A DNA stretch of 23,895 nucleotides from a virus. Below the pieces are notes generated by a model, which was not told the origin of the DNA, searched no databases, and worked only from the letters and a program-made list of their open reading frames with translations. The number at the start of each line of letters is the position of its first letter. Within the stretch, counting starts at the first letter, position 1. Positions 14,055 through 20,585 of this stretch are shown one piece after another. Both the position numbers and the translations under genes were made by a program. The stretch lies in the IMG/VR virus record IMGVR_UViG_3300027771_000101, positions 1 through 23,895 of that record, one strand, 5' to 3'.

Positions 14055-14161
14055 CCTTCCTTCTCCTCGATAGCACTGCGGATCTTTTGGGCCTTCTGAC
14101 CCTTTAGCTTTTCAGCCGCCGCCTTAATTATCTTAAATCGCTTTGCTTCTTCTTCAGTCAT
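14036..14161 (-). CDS. Small basic helical protein (41 aa)
   Basis: A short frame from ATG 14161, overlapping the end of the ribbon-helix-helix gene (ATGACTGA), to TGA 14038-14036, which overlaps the GTG of the gpZ-like gene. An ATG three codons earlier (14170) is also possible. The product starts MTEEEAKRFKIIKAAAEKLK and is Lys/Glu/Ala-rich and probably one long helix, with the repeat-coded tail GYPTVK. Both junctions are translational-coupling overlaps, which is the main support; no clear ribosome site is seen. Function unknown. Confidence 0.5.
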   Translation of the reverse strand: MTEEEAKRFKIIKAAAEKLKGQKAQKIRSAIEEKEGYPTVK

Positions 14162-14336
14162 TACTTTCATTATCATCGATCATTCCTAACCCGATTTCTA
14201 CCAATTGTAACAGAACAGCGTTAACCGATAAATCGTTTTTGTCTGCCACGGCTTTTACCCGTAGGTAGGTATCGGTAGGGAAGTAGATTGCTGAACGCTT
14301 TGCCTCTGGCCTGCGCTTTAGTTTAACAACACTCAT
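14154..14336 (-). CDS. Ribbon-helix-helix DNA-binding candidate (60 aa)
   Basis: Start at ATG 14336, with GAGAG about 8 nt upstream; an ATG five codons earlier has no ribosome site. The order basic N-terminus, short strand (RSAIYFPTDTY), helix (LRVKAVADKND), turn with LSVNAV, second helix (LLQLVEIGLGM) matches small Arc/MetJ-type repressors that bind operators as dimers. If so, the nearby direct repeats are candidate targets. The acidic C-terminus overlaps the next small gene. Fold assignment is from pattern only. Confidence 0.55.
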   Translation of the reverse strand: MSVVKLKRRPEAKRSAIYFPTDTYLRVKAVADKNDLSVNAVLLQLVEIGLGMIDDNESND

Positions 14337-14408
14337 ACTGTGTACTCTCATTTAGTTACGGAAACTGATCATAACAATTTGTTTCAACAAGTACAACAGT
14401 ATATGTAA

Positions 14409-14594
14409 TTAGGTTGCTGTTCCTACCCGCCTTAGCTCTTCTGACCACCTACGTGCTGCGTTATTAGCAGCGTTGCATGCAGTGATAATCGATGCAAGAT
14501 CTAACGAGCCAGTGGCCCTGTTGTATGCGTATATCTGATCGTATTCATCGAATGCTTCTTTACGCTTAAGTGCTAACCTTTCTAATTCAGTCAT
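14409..14594 (-). CDS. Small uncharacterised protein (61 aa)
   Basis: Start at ATG 14594 with GAGG 7 nt upstream, 7 nt after the stop of the zinc-finger gene. The protein begins MTELERLALKRKEAFDEYDQ and is helical, amphipathic and mildly basic, probably a helical hairpin. No motif recognised. It is in the helicase operon by spacing; a 72-nt gap separates it from the ribbon-helix-helix gene. Confidence 0.55.
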   Translation of the reverse strand: MTELERLALKRKEAFDEYDQIYAYNRATGSLDLASIITACNAANNAARRWSEELRRVGTAT

Positions 14595-14601
14595 ACGTAC
14601 C

Positions 14602-15018
14602 TCACTTAGTATATGGGTGCAGATAATCCTGCGGAACCATGGCCTGATGCCTTGCTCTGGCTAACTTATACCTACGGTAATCTGCGAGTGATTGCTCACG
14701 CCCTCCGCGCTGATCAGCTTGGTAGATCATAATGATAACCTTATCTTGCTCAATTGTAGCCCTTTGCTCATTAGTAGGGCCAGCAGGCCTATCTGAGTCT
14801 AGTGGGAATAGCTCACTAACATTAACTCCTGCTGCCTCAGCTATCTCCACCCCATTAGCACCGCAAGCAAAGCAATTCATTAGCACCGTGCCATCATCAC
14901 ATTCCTTAATGCCCATGCTTGGTGATCTATCGCCATGTACAGGGCAAAGTGCCATCCATCTACCCTTACCGCTAGGCTTAACTCCCTCTAGCATCATCAA
15001 TATTGCTTCTACGCTCAT
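14602..15018 (-). CDS. Stand-alone CHC2 zinc-finger (primase-type) protein
   Basis: 138 residues, much shorter than a DnaG primase. The N-terminal part has the CHC2 pattern: Cys25 and His28 in LCPVHGD, then Cys49 and Cys52 in NCFACGANG, with GRWMALCPVHGDRSPSM typical of primase zinc domains, which read template sequence when primers start. No TOPRIM or other catalytic primase domain follows; the remainder is charged and helical. It may work with a polymerising subunit elsewhere, help the helicase, or draw on host primase. It starts in an ATGA overlap with the helicase gene, so the two are coupled. Confidence 0.8.
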   Translation of the reverse strand: MSVEAILMMLEGVKPSGKGRWMALCPVHGDRSPSMGIKECDDGTVLMNCFACGANGVEIAEAAGVNVSELFPLDSDRPAGPTNEQRATIEQDKVIIMIYQADQRGGREQSLADYRRYKLARARHQAMVPQDYLHPYTK

Positions 15019-16499
15019 GCGACCTTACCTTTTCCCTTTGCCCAACGTATTTGACTGCTTGTTATGTAATCATGAGTGTCATTTGAAATACCTGGTACCC
15101 ATATAGGCTTTATAGCATTAGGCCAAACTCCGTACCTGTCACGGTATTTATGTGCCGCCCATGAATCCTTATATCCCTTACTCCTTGTAAACAATAATAG
15201 CTCAGAATAGAAGGTTCTTTTATCCTCACTTGTATGCTTACGGTTACGTTGCTCAGGTGACAACTTAGTCAACATCTCGTCAGTAGACTCCATCTCACGT
15301 TGCTTCATGGGCACCTCGTATCCACACTTACAACGAACGCCACACATCTGCTGCGTACACTGTGGGCACTGTCTAGCCTTGGTTTCCTTCTTGTTCTTAA
15401 GTAGATCCTTCTCGCTATACCGTTGAGTACCGTCATCCAGTACGTCTGGCACAATCGATTCGGCTGGCCCGTGGCGTCCATAGTTTCCTGCATGATCAAG
15501 TACTATAGCCTTTTCCTTACCTTCTGATATTCTAAGCACACGGCCTATTCTCTGCTGGTACACAATCTTACTGAAGGTTGGGAAGCAGTCAATACAGCAA
15601 CTCACCCTTGGTGCGTCATAGCCTGTGTTTAATAGCCGACTACATGACAGTATCATAAACTCACCGTTATCATGAGCCTTGTATATAACCTCACGCTCTT
15701 CTTCGTCCATGTACCCATCGATGTGCTCTGCAGTGATGCCAGCCTCATTGAACTGCTTCACTAACTCCTTTGAGTGCCTGATACTAGGTGCGAACGCTAT
15801 GCTTTGACGGCCTTCAGCCCACTTAAGCCAGTTCTTGATGATGTCACCCACCAGCTTTTCGTCCTTCTCGGTAGCATCAGACAGTGACTTAGGGTCATAG
15901 TCAGTGCCACCCGTAGGAAGTGCCCTGCGAGTAACGCTATCTAGGTTAGCTTTACGACCTCCGTAGTAATCCACTTCACACAGGTAGCCTTGGTCTATTA
16001 GCTGCTCTGTAGTGATTGGCACGAGTAGGTCATTGAAGTACTTGCCCAGCCCCTTAGAGTAAGGCGTAGCTGATAAGCCGATGAATGGTAGGTTGTTATA
16101 CACTTCCATTAGCTTCTTATGCGCTTTATGTAGCGAGTGGATTTCATCCATGATGCAGATGTCGAATATAGGAAGGTGCTGCTTACGTGCTAGGGTCTGT
16201 ATAGAAGCTATCTGTACAGGTGCGCTGTAGTTGGTGCGCTCATGGTTACCCTGCATAACGCCGACATCGATACCGAATCTATCGAATGTCTCCAGTGTCT
16301 GTTGTACTAACTTAATGCGGTCACAGATAAACATCACTCGTTTACCCTTCTTTGCTGCCATCATTGCTATTTGTGCGGCTACTACCGTCTTACCAAATCC
16401 TGTTGGTGCTGCCAATAAAGGCCTGTTTAGCCCCTTACTGAGCGAGTTCCTAAGCATATCAATTGATTGCGTTTGGTGCGGTCTAAGATCCATCATCAT
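15015..16499 (-). CDS. SF2 DEAD/DEAH-box DNA helicase
   Basis: 494 residues. First RecA-like domain: LRPHQTQSIDML (Q-tip region), Walker A APTGFGKT (31-38), DEIH (118-121) and SAT (143-145). Second domain: about 235-330 with NTGYDAPRVS and motif VI QQRIGRVLR (315-323). A Cys cluster follows (Cys378, 381, 386, 390, 392), probably a zinc finger, then a charged C-terminal region. The layout fits phage SF2 helicases used in replication or recombination-dependent replication. ATG 16499 is the first of three in a row and has GGAG 7 nt upstream. It heads the operon that runs to the gpZ-like gene and, lacking a replicative DnaB here, is the main helicase visible. Confidence 0.9.
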   Translation of the reverse strand: MMMDLRPHQTQSIDMLRNSLSKGLNRPLLAAPTGFGKTVVAAQIAMMAAKKGKRVMFICDRIKLVQQTLETFDRFGIDVGVMQGNHERTNYSAPVQIASIQTLARKQHLPIFDICIMDEIHSLHKAHKKLMEVYNNLPFIGLSATPYSKGLGKYFNDLLVPITTEQLIDQGYLCEVDYYGGRKANLDSVTRRALPTGGTDYDPKSLSDATEKDEKLVGDIIKNWLKWAEGRQSIAFAPSIRHSKELVKQFNEAGITAEHIDGYMDEEEREVIYKAHDNGEFMILSCSRLLNTGYDAPRVSCCIDCFPTFSKIVYQQRIGRVLRISEGKEKAIVLDHAGNYGRHGPAESIVPDVLDDGTQRYSEKDLLKNKKETKARQCPQCTQQMCGVRCKCGYEVPMKQREMESTDEMLTKLSPEQRNRKHTSEDKRTFYSELLLFTRSKGYKDSWAAHKYRDRYGVWPNAIKPIWVPGISNDTHDYITSSQIRWAKGKGKVA

Positions 16500-16983
16500 T
16501 ATTATTCTCCACTTTCTTCAGGCAATACTTCTCATTAAGATGGTTAGGGACACCTATTAGATATACCTACCAACAATATGCTATTTGCTTGATCCAATCA
16601 CACAATTTACCTAAACCATTTATCATCCGTGATGGGCTGGTCTGCCCCCTTCTGTGTGTGTCCGCTATATAGGTTTGTATCTCGGCATTGCGCTGCGTTG
16701 ATCAGTCCCATCATTCCTGTGCGTGATTGCTATCCCACGTTTTAAGCCAGTGGTTGGCATGAGCTTTGTTTTTTCGAGTGGCAACGCTAAATAAACCCAC
16801 ATATTATGTTGGTTCAAGCATGCGAAAATGAGAAGGGATTGCACCGCATAAGAGCGGATGATACACTACGCCTGTGTTGGCGCTGGTTTTCTCTCCTGAC
16901 TTTCGCTGGCTCGATTGGGGTTGTCGCCCCGTCACCAACACACCCATTCTAGCCTCTTGATCTTTTACGGTCAAGGGGCTTTT
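16500..16983. other. Intergenic region with plus-strand terminator and possible small RNA
   Basis: About 480 bp between two minus-strand genes with no strong gene on the minus strand. It contains an inverted copy of the 11-bp repeat, a plus-strand 48-codon frame ending exactly at a plus-strand terminator, and a strong long-range stem. A 35-codon minus-strand frame (16714-16607), ending QPITDDKWFR, looks protein-like but its ribosome site is poorly spaced, so I do not call it a gene. Confidence 0.5.
16729..16739 (-). repeat. Inverted, distant copy of the 11-bp repeat core
   Basis: The plus strand reads GCTATCCCACG, the exact reverse complement of CGTGGGATAGC, which is the repeat core plus its usual next base. 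The flanking bases differ from the array, so 11 positions match. It is about 2.7 kb from the other copies and in the opposite orientation. Confidence 0.7.
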
Positions 16984-16986
16984 TTA
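16766..16986 (+). ncRNA. Candidate plus-strand small RNA or leader unit
   Basis: Possible promoter TTGTTT (16766-16771), 16-bp spacer, TAAATA (16788-16793). A plus-strand frame of 48 codons runs from ATG 16806 to TAG 16950-16952 (starts MLVQACENEKGLHRIRADDT, later CWRWFSLLTFAGSIGVVAPS) but has no ribosome site. Its stop touches a plus-strand terminator. Inside, TGTGTTGGCG (16873-16882) faces CACCAACACA (16933-16942), and GGGG/CCCC makes an inner hairpin. The 10-bp outer stem is complete with one G-U on the minus strand, but has an A-C mismatch on the plus strand, so the strand of the functional RNA is open. The layout recalls immunity or leader RNAs of P4- and P1-like elements; I cannot confirm a family. 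Confidence 0.35.
16951..16985 (+). terminator. Rho-independent terminator on the plus strand
   Basis: AGCCTCTTGA (16951-16960) pairs with TCAAGGGGCT (16971-16980), ten pairs with one U-G, around a 10-nt loop, followed by five T. On the minus strand there is no U tract after the stem. It therefore points against all neighbouring genes and implies a plus-strand transcript here. Confidence 0.75.
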
Positions 16987-17493
16987 TAGCTCCTTAAACC
17001 ACATAGAATCAAGTACATACGATTCTTTGGCATTACCAGAGTTATCATTAACCCTTTCATTGTACGTATGCAACTTAGCAGCACCCCTAGAGATAGCCTT
17101 TTGTATATCCCTTATTGGCGCATAGCATAACCGAGCGAAATCATCGTACTTAACGTCAAATATGATGATGATATGCGGGTATTTAGCTACATACCTGTCA
17201 ACATCTTTCTTATTTAGCGTTATTGCTGAGTAACTATTGATACCATACCTGTCTGAAGTCCTGAACCTAGTCCTAATGGTCTTTAGGTCAGATGGCATTA
17301 CGATAAAGAAGTCATGTGTGTACTTATTCTCTGCCTTTGCAGGGTTCATAAATACAGAACAACTAGATGCCAGCATCTTCGATACAAACTCAACCTCAGT
17401 CTTATCTCCGTACTCACACCATGCTGACTTGTCTTGGTTGTTGATTGGCTTGTCTATCACGGTAACCCCTTCATCCCAAAAAGCATCCTTCAT
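16984..17493 (-). CDS. Conserved phage protein, possible nuclease-like fold
   Basis: 169 residues. Segments such as DKTEVEFVSKML, YTHDFFIVMPSDLKTIRTRFRTSDRYGI, ITLNKKDVDRYVAKYPHIIIIFDVKYD and ERVNDNSGNAKESYVLD recall conserved phage proteins of unknown function. The order Glu-bearing helix, HDFF strand, DLK-x-I strand, long beta strand with IIIIFDV is compatible with a PD-(D/E)xK-type nuclease core, but the second acid-x-Lys pair is not clear, so this is a guess at fold only. It starts in an ATG overlap with the upstream gene (4 nt) and ends at the plus-strand terminator. Second and last gene of the unit driven from 18098-18075. Confidence 0.6.
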   Translation of the reverse strand: MKDAFWDEGVTVIDKPINNQDKSAWCEYGDKTEVEFVSKMLASSCSVFMNPAKAENKYTHDFFIVMPSDLKTIRTRFRTSDRYGINSYSAITLNKKDVDRYVAKYPHIIIIFDVKYDDFARLCYAPIRDIQKAISRGAAKLHTYNERVNDNSGNAKESYVLDSMWFKEL

Positions 17494-18002
17494 GCTTTAC
17501 CCCTCCAAATTGCTAGGGCTTCGTTCAATGGAAGATTATTCATAACAATAGGATTCTCAAATTTCTGAGAAGAAAGAATCTCTTTGATTAGATCATATTT
17601 TGTAAATTGCTTGTACTTATTAATGCTCCAAGCGTAAAAGTCACCTTTTCCGCACGTATCATCTTTAATAAGAATCTTTGCCCTAAGCTTTGACTTCATG
17701 TCTTTTTCAAAAAGGTAAGTTTCAAGAAGCTGATCAACAGCACCTTCTAGCTCAAACTTATAAGTAAAAATTTCATCAGAATCGTGTAAGCAATAGTCAG
17801 TCACTATATCGGGTTGAGTTTTAGCCCAAGCTTCAGCTTCTTTCTCAACACCTCTATCTGACCAATGAATTCCAGTGCAGCCACCTTGACCTGAATTTTC
17901 AGCATAACCAGCTTTTTTACCATTCCAATAAATAGTCGCTTCAAAACAGTTAGTTTCGTGAGAAGCAAATTCGCTGTGCTTTACATTTTTAATAGTTAAC
18001 AT
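17490..18002 (-). CDS. Uncharacterised phage protein (170 aa)
   Basis: Start ATG 18002 with a strong AGGAG 7 nt upstream. The N-terminal half looks like a beta-rich domain (MLTIKNVKHSEFASHETNCF, ATIYWNGKKAGYAENSGQGG, then TGIHWSDR), a pattern seen in phage proteins of unknown role; the C-terminal half is helical and Lys-rich, with KSKLRAKILIKDDTCGKGDFYAW. No catalytic motif or membrane segment. It is visibly more A+T-rich than its neighbours. It overlaps the next gene by 4 nt and has its own regulated-looking promoter and leader hairpin. Confidence 0.6.
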   Translation of the reverse strand: MLTIKNVKHSEFASHETNCFEATIYWNGKKAGYAENSGQGGCTGIHWSDRGVEKEAEAWAKTQPDIVTDYCLHDSDEIFTYKFELEGAVDQLLETYLFEKDMKSKLRAKILIKDDTCGKGDFYAWSINKYKQFTKYDLIKEILSSQKFENPIVMNNLPLNEALAIWRGKA

Positions 18003-18017
18003 AATCTTACTCCTAGC

Positions 18018-18034
18018 ACCAAGTGCCGCTTGGT
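18018..18034 (-). promoter_or_regulatory. Leader hairpin before the 170-residue protein gene
   Basis: On the minus strand ACCAAG-CGGCA-CTTGGT makes a 6-bp stem with a 5-nt loop, ending about 4 nt before the AGGAG ribosome site of the gene starting at 18002. It could affect ribosome access or message stability. Confidence 0.45.
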
Positions 18035-18074
18035 CGGTGTGGGCTAACTCAACCCATATTATTAGTGTTAGGGT

Positions 18075-18103
18075 ATTCTATACAGTTCTGTATGCTATGT
18101 CCA
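18075..18103 (-). promoter_or_regulatory. Strong candidate promoter with an internal palindrome
   Basis: On the minus strand TGGACA (18103-18098), 17-bp spacer, TAGAAT (18080-18075): each box matches sigma-70 consensus at five of six positions. The spacer is largely the palindrome ATACAG-AA-CTGTAT (18093-18080), a likely operator. A second inverted pair TTCTATAC/GTATAGAA (18076-18083 and 18111-18118) flanks the promoter. It would transcribe the genes at 18002 and 17493 separately from the ERF operon. Confidence 0.65.
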
Positions 18104-18126
18104 CACTTATGTATAGAACCTGTCCG

Positions 18127-18705
18127 TTAACTGTGCATTTTCTTCTTGAGCTTAAGTTTCCTGGTGAATATCTGCTTGATCCTTCTAAGGTATTTTATGT
18201 CATGCCTTACAATGTCATTGTTGTGCTCCAGGCTTTCAGTGCGCTCGATGCCAATACGCTCTATAAGCTTGAGGCGATACGCCACAATATTACCACCCAA
18301 ATAACGGTTACATCGTGAACACTGCTTCGCGCAGTTGTGTAAATTAAAGCTTAGATGGCGAGAGGAGCCTCTTGAACGGTAGTGCCCAGCGTCAAAGTAC
18401 CCGCCTAGACTGTCATTTGTGCCCGTAACGTCACAACTTATGCAAGGTAAGTCCCTATCACGGTACCTTACGTAGGCGTTAAAGGCTGTTTGAGCTTCTA
18501 CGCGCCACTGTGAGGCTGTTTTAAGCTCTGTCTTTAACTTGGTCAGGGTTTCTTTCTTGCGCTTGTCTGAGGCTGCTCTAGCGCCCTTTTTACCATGTTC
18601 AATTACACACGACATAGAACAGAAAAAGCCGAGAGGGACTTTTACGCCCGACTCAGCTATGGAATACTCTTTACAGTGCCTACACTTCTTCTTAGCGTTA
18701 GCCAT
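18127..18705 (-). CDS. ninG: NinG/Rap recombination protein
   Basis: 192 residues from ATG 18705, four nt past the NinB stop, with TAGG upstream; longer in-frame starts lie inside ninB. NinG (Rap) of lambda acts in RecBCD- or Red-linked recombination and cuts branched DNA. Matching features: two N-terminal Cys pairs (Cys8/Cys11 in CRHC, Cys29/Cys33 in CSMSC), a Lys/Arg helical linker, WRVEAQTAFNAYVRYRD, PCISCD (Cys88, Cys91), the core DAGHYRSRGSSRHLSFN (106-121), and CAKQCSRCNRYLGGN (125-139). The C-terminus is strongly basic. Together with ninB and ERF it forms a lambdoid-style recombination set. Confidence 0.93.
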   Translation of the reverse strand: MANAKKKCRHCKEYSIAESGVKVPLGFFCSMSCVIEHGKKGARAASDKRKKETLTKLKTELKTASQWRVEAQTAFNAYVRYRDRDLPCISCDVTGTNDSLGGYFDAGHYRSRGSSRHLSFNLHNCAKQCSRCNRYLGGNIVAYRLKLIERIGIERTESLEHNNDIVRHDIKYLRRIKQIFTRKLKLKKKMHS

Positions 18706-18709
18706 TAGC

Positions 18710-19171
18710 CTACCTAGTATTCTCGTACTCAGATAGTGTATCGTCAGTGAACTCAACCCCGAACTCTGCGCCCTTAACGAATAGGTACTCTATGTACTCA
18801 CTACCTATCTTCTTATTGAAGCTATTGGTAGTTGGCCTATGTGCGACCATGTAGGTTCCGCATAGACTCGGTGAGAATGAATTTCCCTCAGTTAGAGGCT
18901 CACCCATTAACTGCTTCTCTCTAGCGAACTCAGATACGAGCAGATCCTTCCATTGAGCAACTGTAGTGTCACCGCCAACCCTATTAGCCTGCTTCTGTAT
19001 ATCACCGATCATTGCATGCTGACATTTCTGCTGACGCCTAGACTGCCTTGGACGTCCAAGAGTAACTACAACAGGCTCACCGCTTTTCAATCCCTTGTTA
19101 GTCGTTACCCAGACTTCTTTCATCTCAGCAATAACATTATCCAGCGTAATTAAATATTCAATGTCCGCCAT
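18710..19171 (-). CDS. ninB: NinB/Orf recombination mediator
   Basis: 153 residues from ATG 19171; the start overlaps the HTH gene by 14 nt and has a GA-rich stretch just upstream, while the earlier in-frame leader is only coding sequence of the previous gene. NinB (Orf) of lambda binds ssDNA and SSB and can replace RecFOR. The signature EPVVVTLGRPRQSRRQQKCQHAM is split here as SGEPVVVTLGRPRQSRRQQ and KCQHAMIGDIQKQ, followed by VAQWKDLLVSEFAREKQLMG and, at the C-terminus, EYIEYLFVKGAEFGVEFTD. Spacing to ninG suggests coupling. Confidence 0.9.
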   Translation of the reverse strand: MADIEYLITLDNVIAEMKEVWVTTNKGLKSGEPVVVTLGRPRQSRRQQKCQHAMIGDIQKQANRVGGDTTVAQWKDLLVSEFAREKQLMGEPLTEGNSFSPSLCGTYMVAHRPTTNSFNKKIGSEYIEYLFVKGAEFGVEFTDDTLSEYENTR

Positions 19172-19379
19172 CTTCTTCACCCAGTGCAAGAAACTCAGCA
19201 ACCTCAATATTAAAATATGCAGCCAGCTTAATAGCAAGTGACACTTTCATATCCTTACCACTACGCCACCTTTGCACCTGATGCGAATGCACCTTAAAGC
19301 TTCTCGCTAAAGAGATATTACTTACCTTGCCTTTAGCTTGGGCTACCATTAAGCTAACCCCAGTATCTATCGTTTTCAT
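19158..19379 (-). CDS. Small helix-turn-helix regulator
   Basis: 73 residues from ATG 19379, supported by GAGGGG 4 nt upstream. The segment ISLARSFKVHSHQVQRWRSGKD is an XRE/Cro-type helix-turn-helix, followed by MKVSLAIKLAAYFNIEVAEFLALG, the rest of the small five-helix fold. It is alone, without an oligomerisation domain, so it resembles Cro or an early activator more than CI. Candidate targets are the palindromes in 20465-20533 and at 18080-18093. It overlaps ninB by 14 nt. Confidence 0.8.
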   Translation of the reverse strand: MKTIDTGVSLMVAQAKGKVSNISLARSFKVHSHQVQRWRSGKDMKVSLAIKLAAYFNIEVAEFLALGEEDGGH

Positions 19380-19406
19380 GGTTCCCCTCATGTAATGTGT
19401 TGATAT

Positions 19407-19436
19407 AAGCCCACCTTAAACAAGTGGGCTTTTTTT
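19407..19436 (+). terminator. Rho-independent terminator on the plus strand
   Basis: AAGCCCAC (19407-19414) pairs with GTGGGCTT (19424-19431), followed by a T run to 19436. On the minus strand the stem is preceded by A and followed by a mixed sequence, so as a terminator it works toward the right. In minus-strand messages it would be an 8-bp hairpin between the SSB-like and HTH genes, possibly an RNA-processing or attenuation element. Confidence 0.7.
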
Positions 19437-19443
19437 GTCTACC

Positions 19444-19707
19444 CTAGAACGGAATGTCTCCATCTGCGTCAAAATCATTAACTGGAGCTACTGTTGGCTG
19501 AGACTTAGCTGTCTGCTGATCTTTAACAGTGAAGCTAAACGACATAGCAGGCGCTTTAGGATTAGCATCTGCCTTACGTAACCATCCAGATACCCAGTAC
19601 TCAACGCCGTTCACTTCAGCACTACCCTTAAACTGCGGGTGGGTTTCAGACTTACGGTCTTCGTTCTTCCAAACTGATCCACGGTTGTTGTTATCATATC
19701 CACTCAT
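19444..19707 (-). CDS. SSB-like protein with acidic C-terminal tail
   Basis: 87 residues directly after the ERF gene (TAA then ATG, with GGGGAAG upstream). The core begins SGYDNNNRGSVWKNEDRKSE, and continues PQFKGSAEVNGVEYWVSGWLRK and APAMSFSFTVKD, consistent with a small OB-like beta-barrel. The last 11 residues, NDFDADGDIPF, are very like the acidic tip of bacterial SSB (ending DIPF) that recruits RecO, exonuclease I, helicases and primase. I infer an ssDNA-binding partner of ERF; I cannot rule out a protein that mimics the SSB tail to recruit host factors. Confidence 0.7.
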   Translation of the reverse strand: MSGYDNNNRGSVWKNEDRKSETHPQFKGSAEVNGVEYWVSGWLRKADANPKAPAMSFSFTVKDQQTAKSQPTVAPVNDFDADGDIPF

Positions 19708-20433
19708 TTACTTCCCCTTTTTCTGTGATGCTGCTCTGATTTGATTTTGCTGCTTGCCATTAAAGAATCTCCAAACATGATCTTCTTCTTCTTGGCTAAG
19801 GTCATCGAATATCTCACTAATTCCTGCATCGTCATTTGCGCCACACATAGCCACAAGTCCGATTACTACTTCCTGCATAAGCGCCTTATCAATACGCTTC
19901 TTCTTAGGTGGCTCAGATACTACACCAGCTAAACCCTCTAGCGTCATATCGTTGCCAACTTCTACTTCAATATTCGCACCCTTATTATGTGCTGCGACTT
20001 GGTAATCGTTATCGATGTCCATTTCAGATTCATCGATTGCGAACAGGCCGTTCAAACAATACTTACGTGCGTAGGAACTACATGATCCAGAACCCATCGC
20101 TGGATCTTGACCCTTCTTCACTGCCGCTTCACGGGCATACGCCGAGGTAACTATGGAATCCTTACCATCCGTTAGAGTGGCAGTAGCCTTAATGTAAGTG
20201 CGCTGGGTCTGAAGCTTAACCATCTTATCCCCACTACCTACTAACTCGTCCTCCAATATGCCGCTAAATATGATCTCATCATTAAGTAGTAATACCAGAT
20301 CACCCAGTAATGGCTTGACCGCTAATAGGATATCTTCGGCACTCCTGTAGTTGAATCCACCGAACTTACTCACCTTACCTTTAGGTGCCTTTAGCTCTCG
20401 TTGAACCCTTCTTAGTTCTTCATATATACTCAT
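19708..20433 (-). CDS. erf: ERF-family single-strand annealing recombinase
   Basis: 241 residues; first gene of the recombination operon. ERF-family proteins anneal complementary ssDNA in phage recombination and genome circularisation (P22 Erf). Visible signature: the N-terminal helix LRRVQRELKAPKG and FGGFNYRSAEDILLAVKPLL, then SIVTSAYAREAAVKKGQDPAMGSGSCSSYARKY split over 95-125, and CLNGLFAIDESEMDIDND (126-143). The C-terminal third is variable and Lys/Gln-rich. The start at 20433 has AGGAG 9 nt upstream, and a near-consensus promoter lies 28 bp further up. Confidence 0.92.
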   Translation of the reverse strand: MSIYEELRRVQRELKAPKGKVSKFGGFNYRSAEDILLAVKPLLGDLVLLLNDEIIFSGILEDELVGSGDKMVKLQTQRTYIKATATLTDGKDSIVTSAYAREAAVKKGQDPAMGSGSCSSYARKYCLNGLFAIDESEMDIDNDYQVAAHNKGANIEVEVGNDMTLEGLAGVVSEPPKKKRIDKALMQEVVIGLVAMCGANDDAGISEIFDDLSQEEEDHVWRFFNGKQQNQIRAASQKKGK

Positions 20434-20464
20434 ACATACTGCTCCTGATTTCTTATAGTGCCAA

Positions 20465-20496
20465 AGTATTTTAATACTATGGGATCAATTAGTCAA
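20465..20496 (-). promoter_or_regulatory. Strong promoter of the ERF operon with overlapping palindrome
   Basis: On the minus strand TTGACT (20496-20491), 17-bp spacer, TAAAAT (20473-20468), each five of six to consensus. The -10 lies inside the inverted repeat AGTATT-TT-AATACT (20465-20478), a natural operator for a repressor. It should start transcription near 20461, with a 28-nt leader before the ERF start. Confidence 0.75.
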
Positions 20497-20516
20497 CAGT
20501 ACGGTATAGCTAATTA

Positions 20517-20555
20517 TACAAGTATGTATTGTAATCTTGTTGATTTGTCTATAAT
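20517..20555 (+). promoter_or_regulatory. Rightward early promoter with overlapping operator
   Basis: A perfect TATAAT lies at 20550-20555, 31 bp before the first plus-strand gene. The -35 is weak (TATTGT at 20527-20532, 17-bp spacing, or TTGTAA at 20529-20534, 15-bp spacing). A 17-bp inverted repeat TACAA-N7-TTGTA (20517-20533) overlaps it, and ACAAG/CTTGT (20518-20540) extends the symmetry. This size resembles lambdoid operators. Confidence 0.6.
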
Positions 20556-20585
20556 ATAGGTGTAGTAAATTAATTGGAGAGTTAT

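Noticed and set aside
14732-15106. 124-codon plus-strand open frame
   Set aside because: Antisense to the CHC2 and helicase genes, whose motifs are clear; composition is that of a shadow frame.
16607-16714. 35-codon minus-strand frame ending QPITDDKWFR
   Set aside because: Protein-like ending, but the AGGA motif is directly against the first ATG and nothing else supports translation; left as a note in the intergenic entry.
16809-16820. GGTTCAAGC, as in a tRNA T-loop
   Set aside because: No acceptor, D or anticodon stem can be folded around it.
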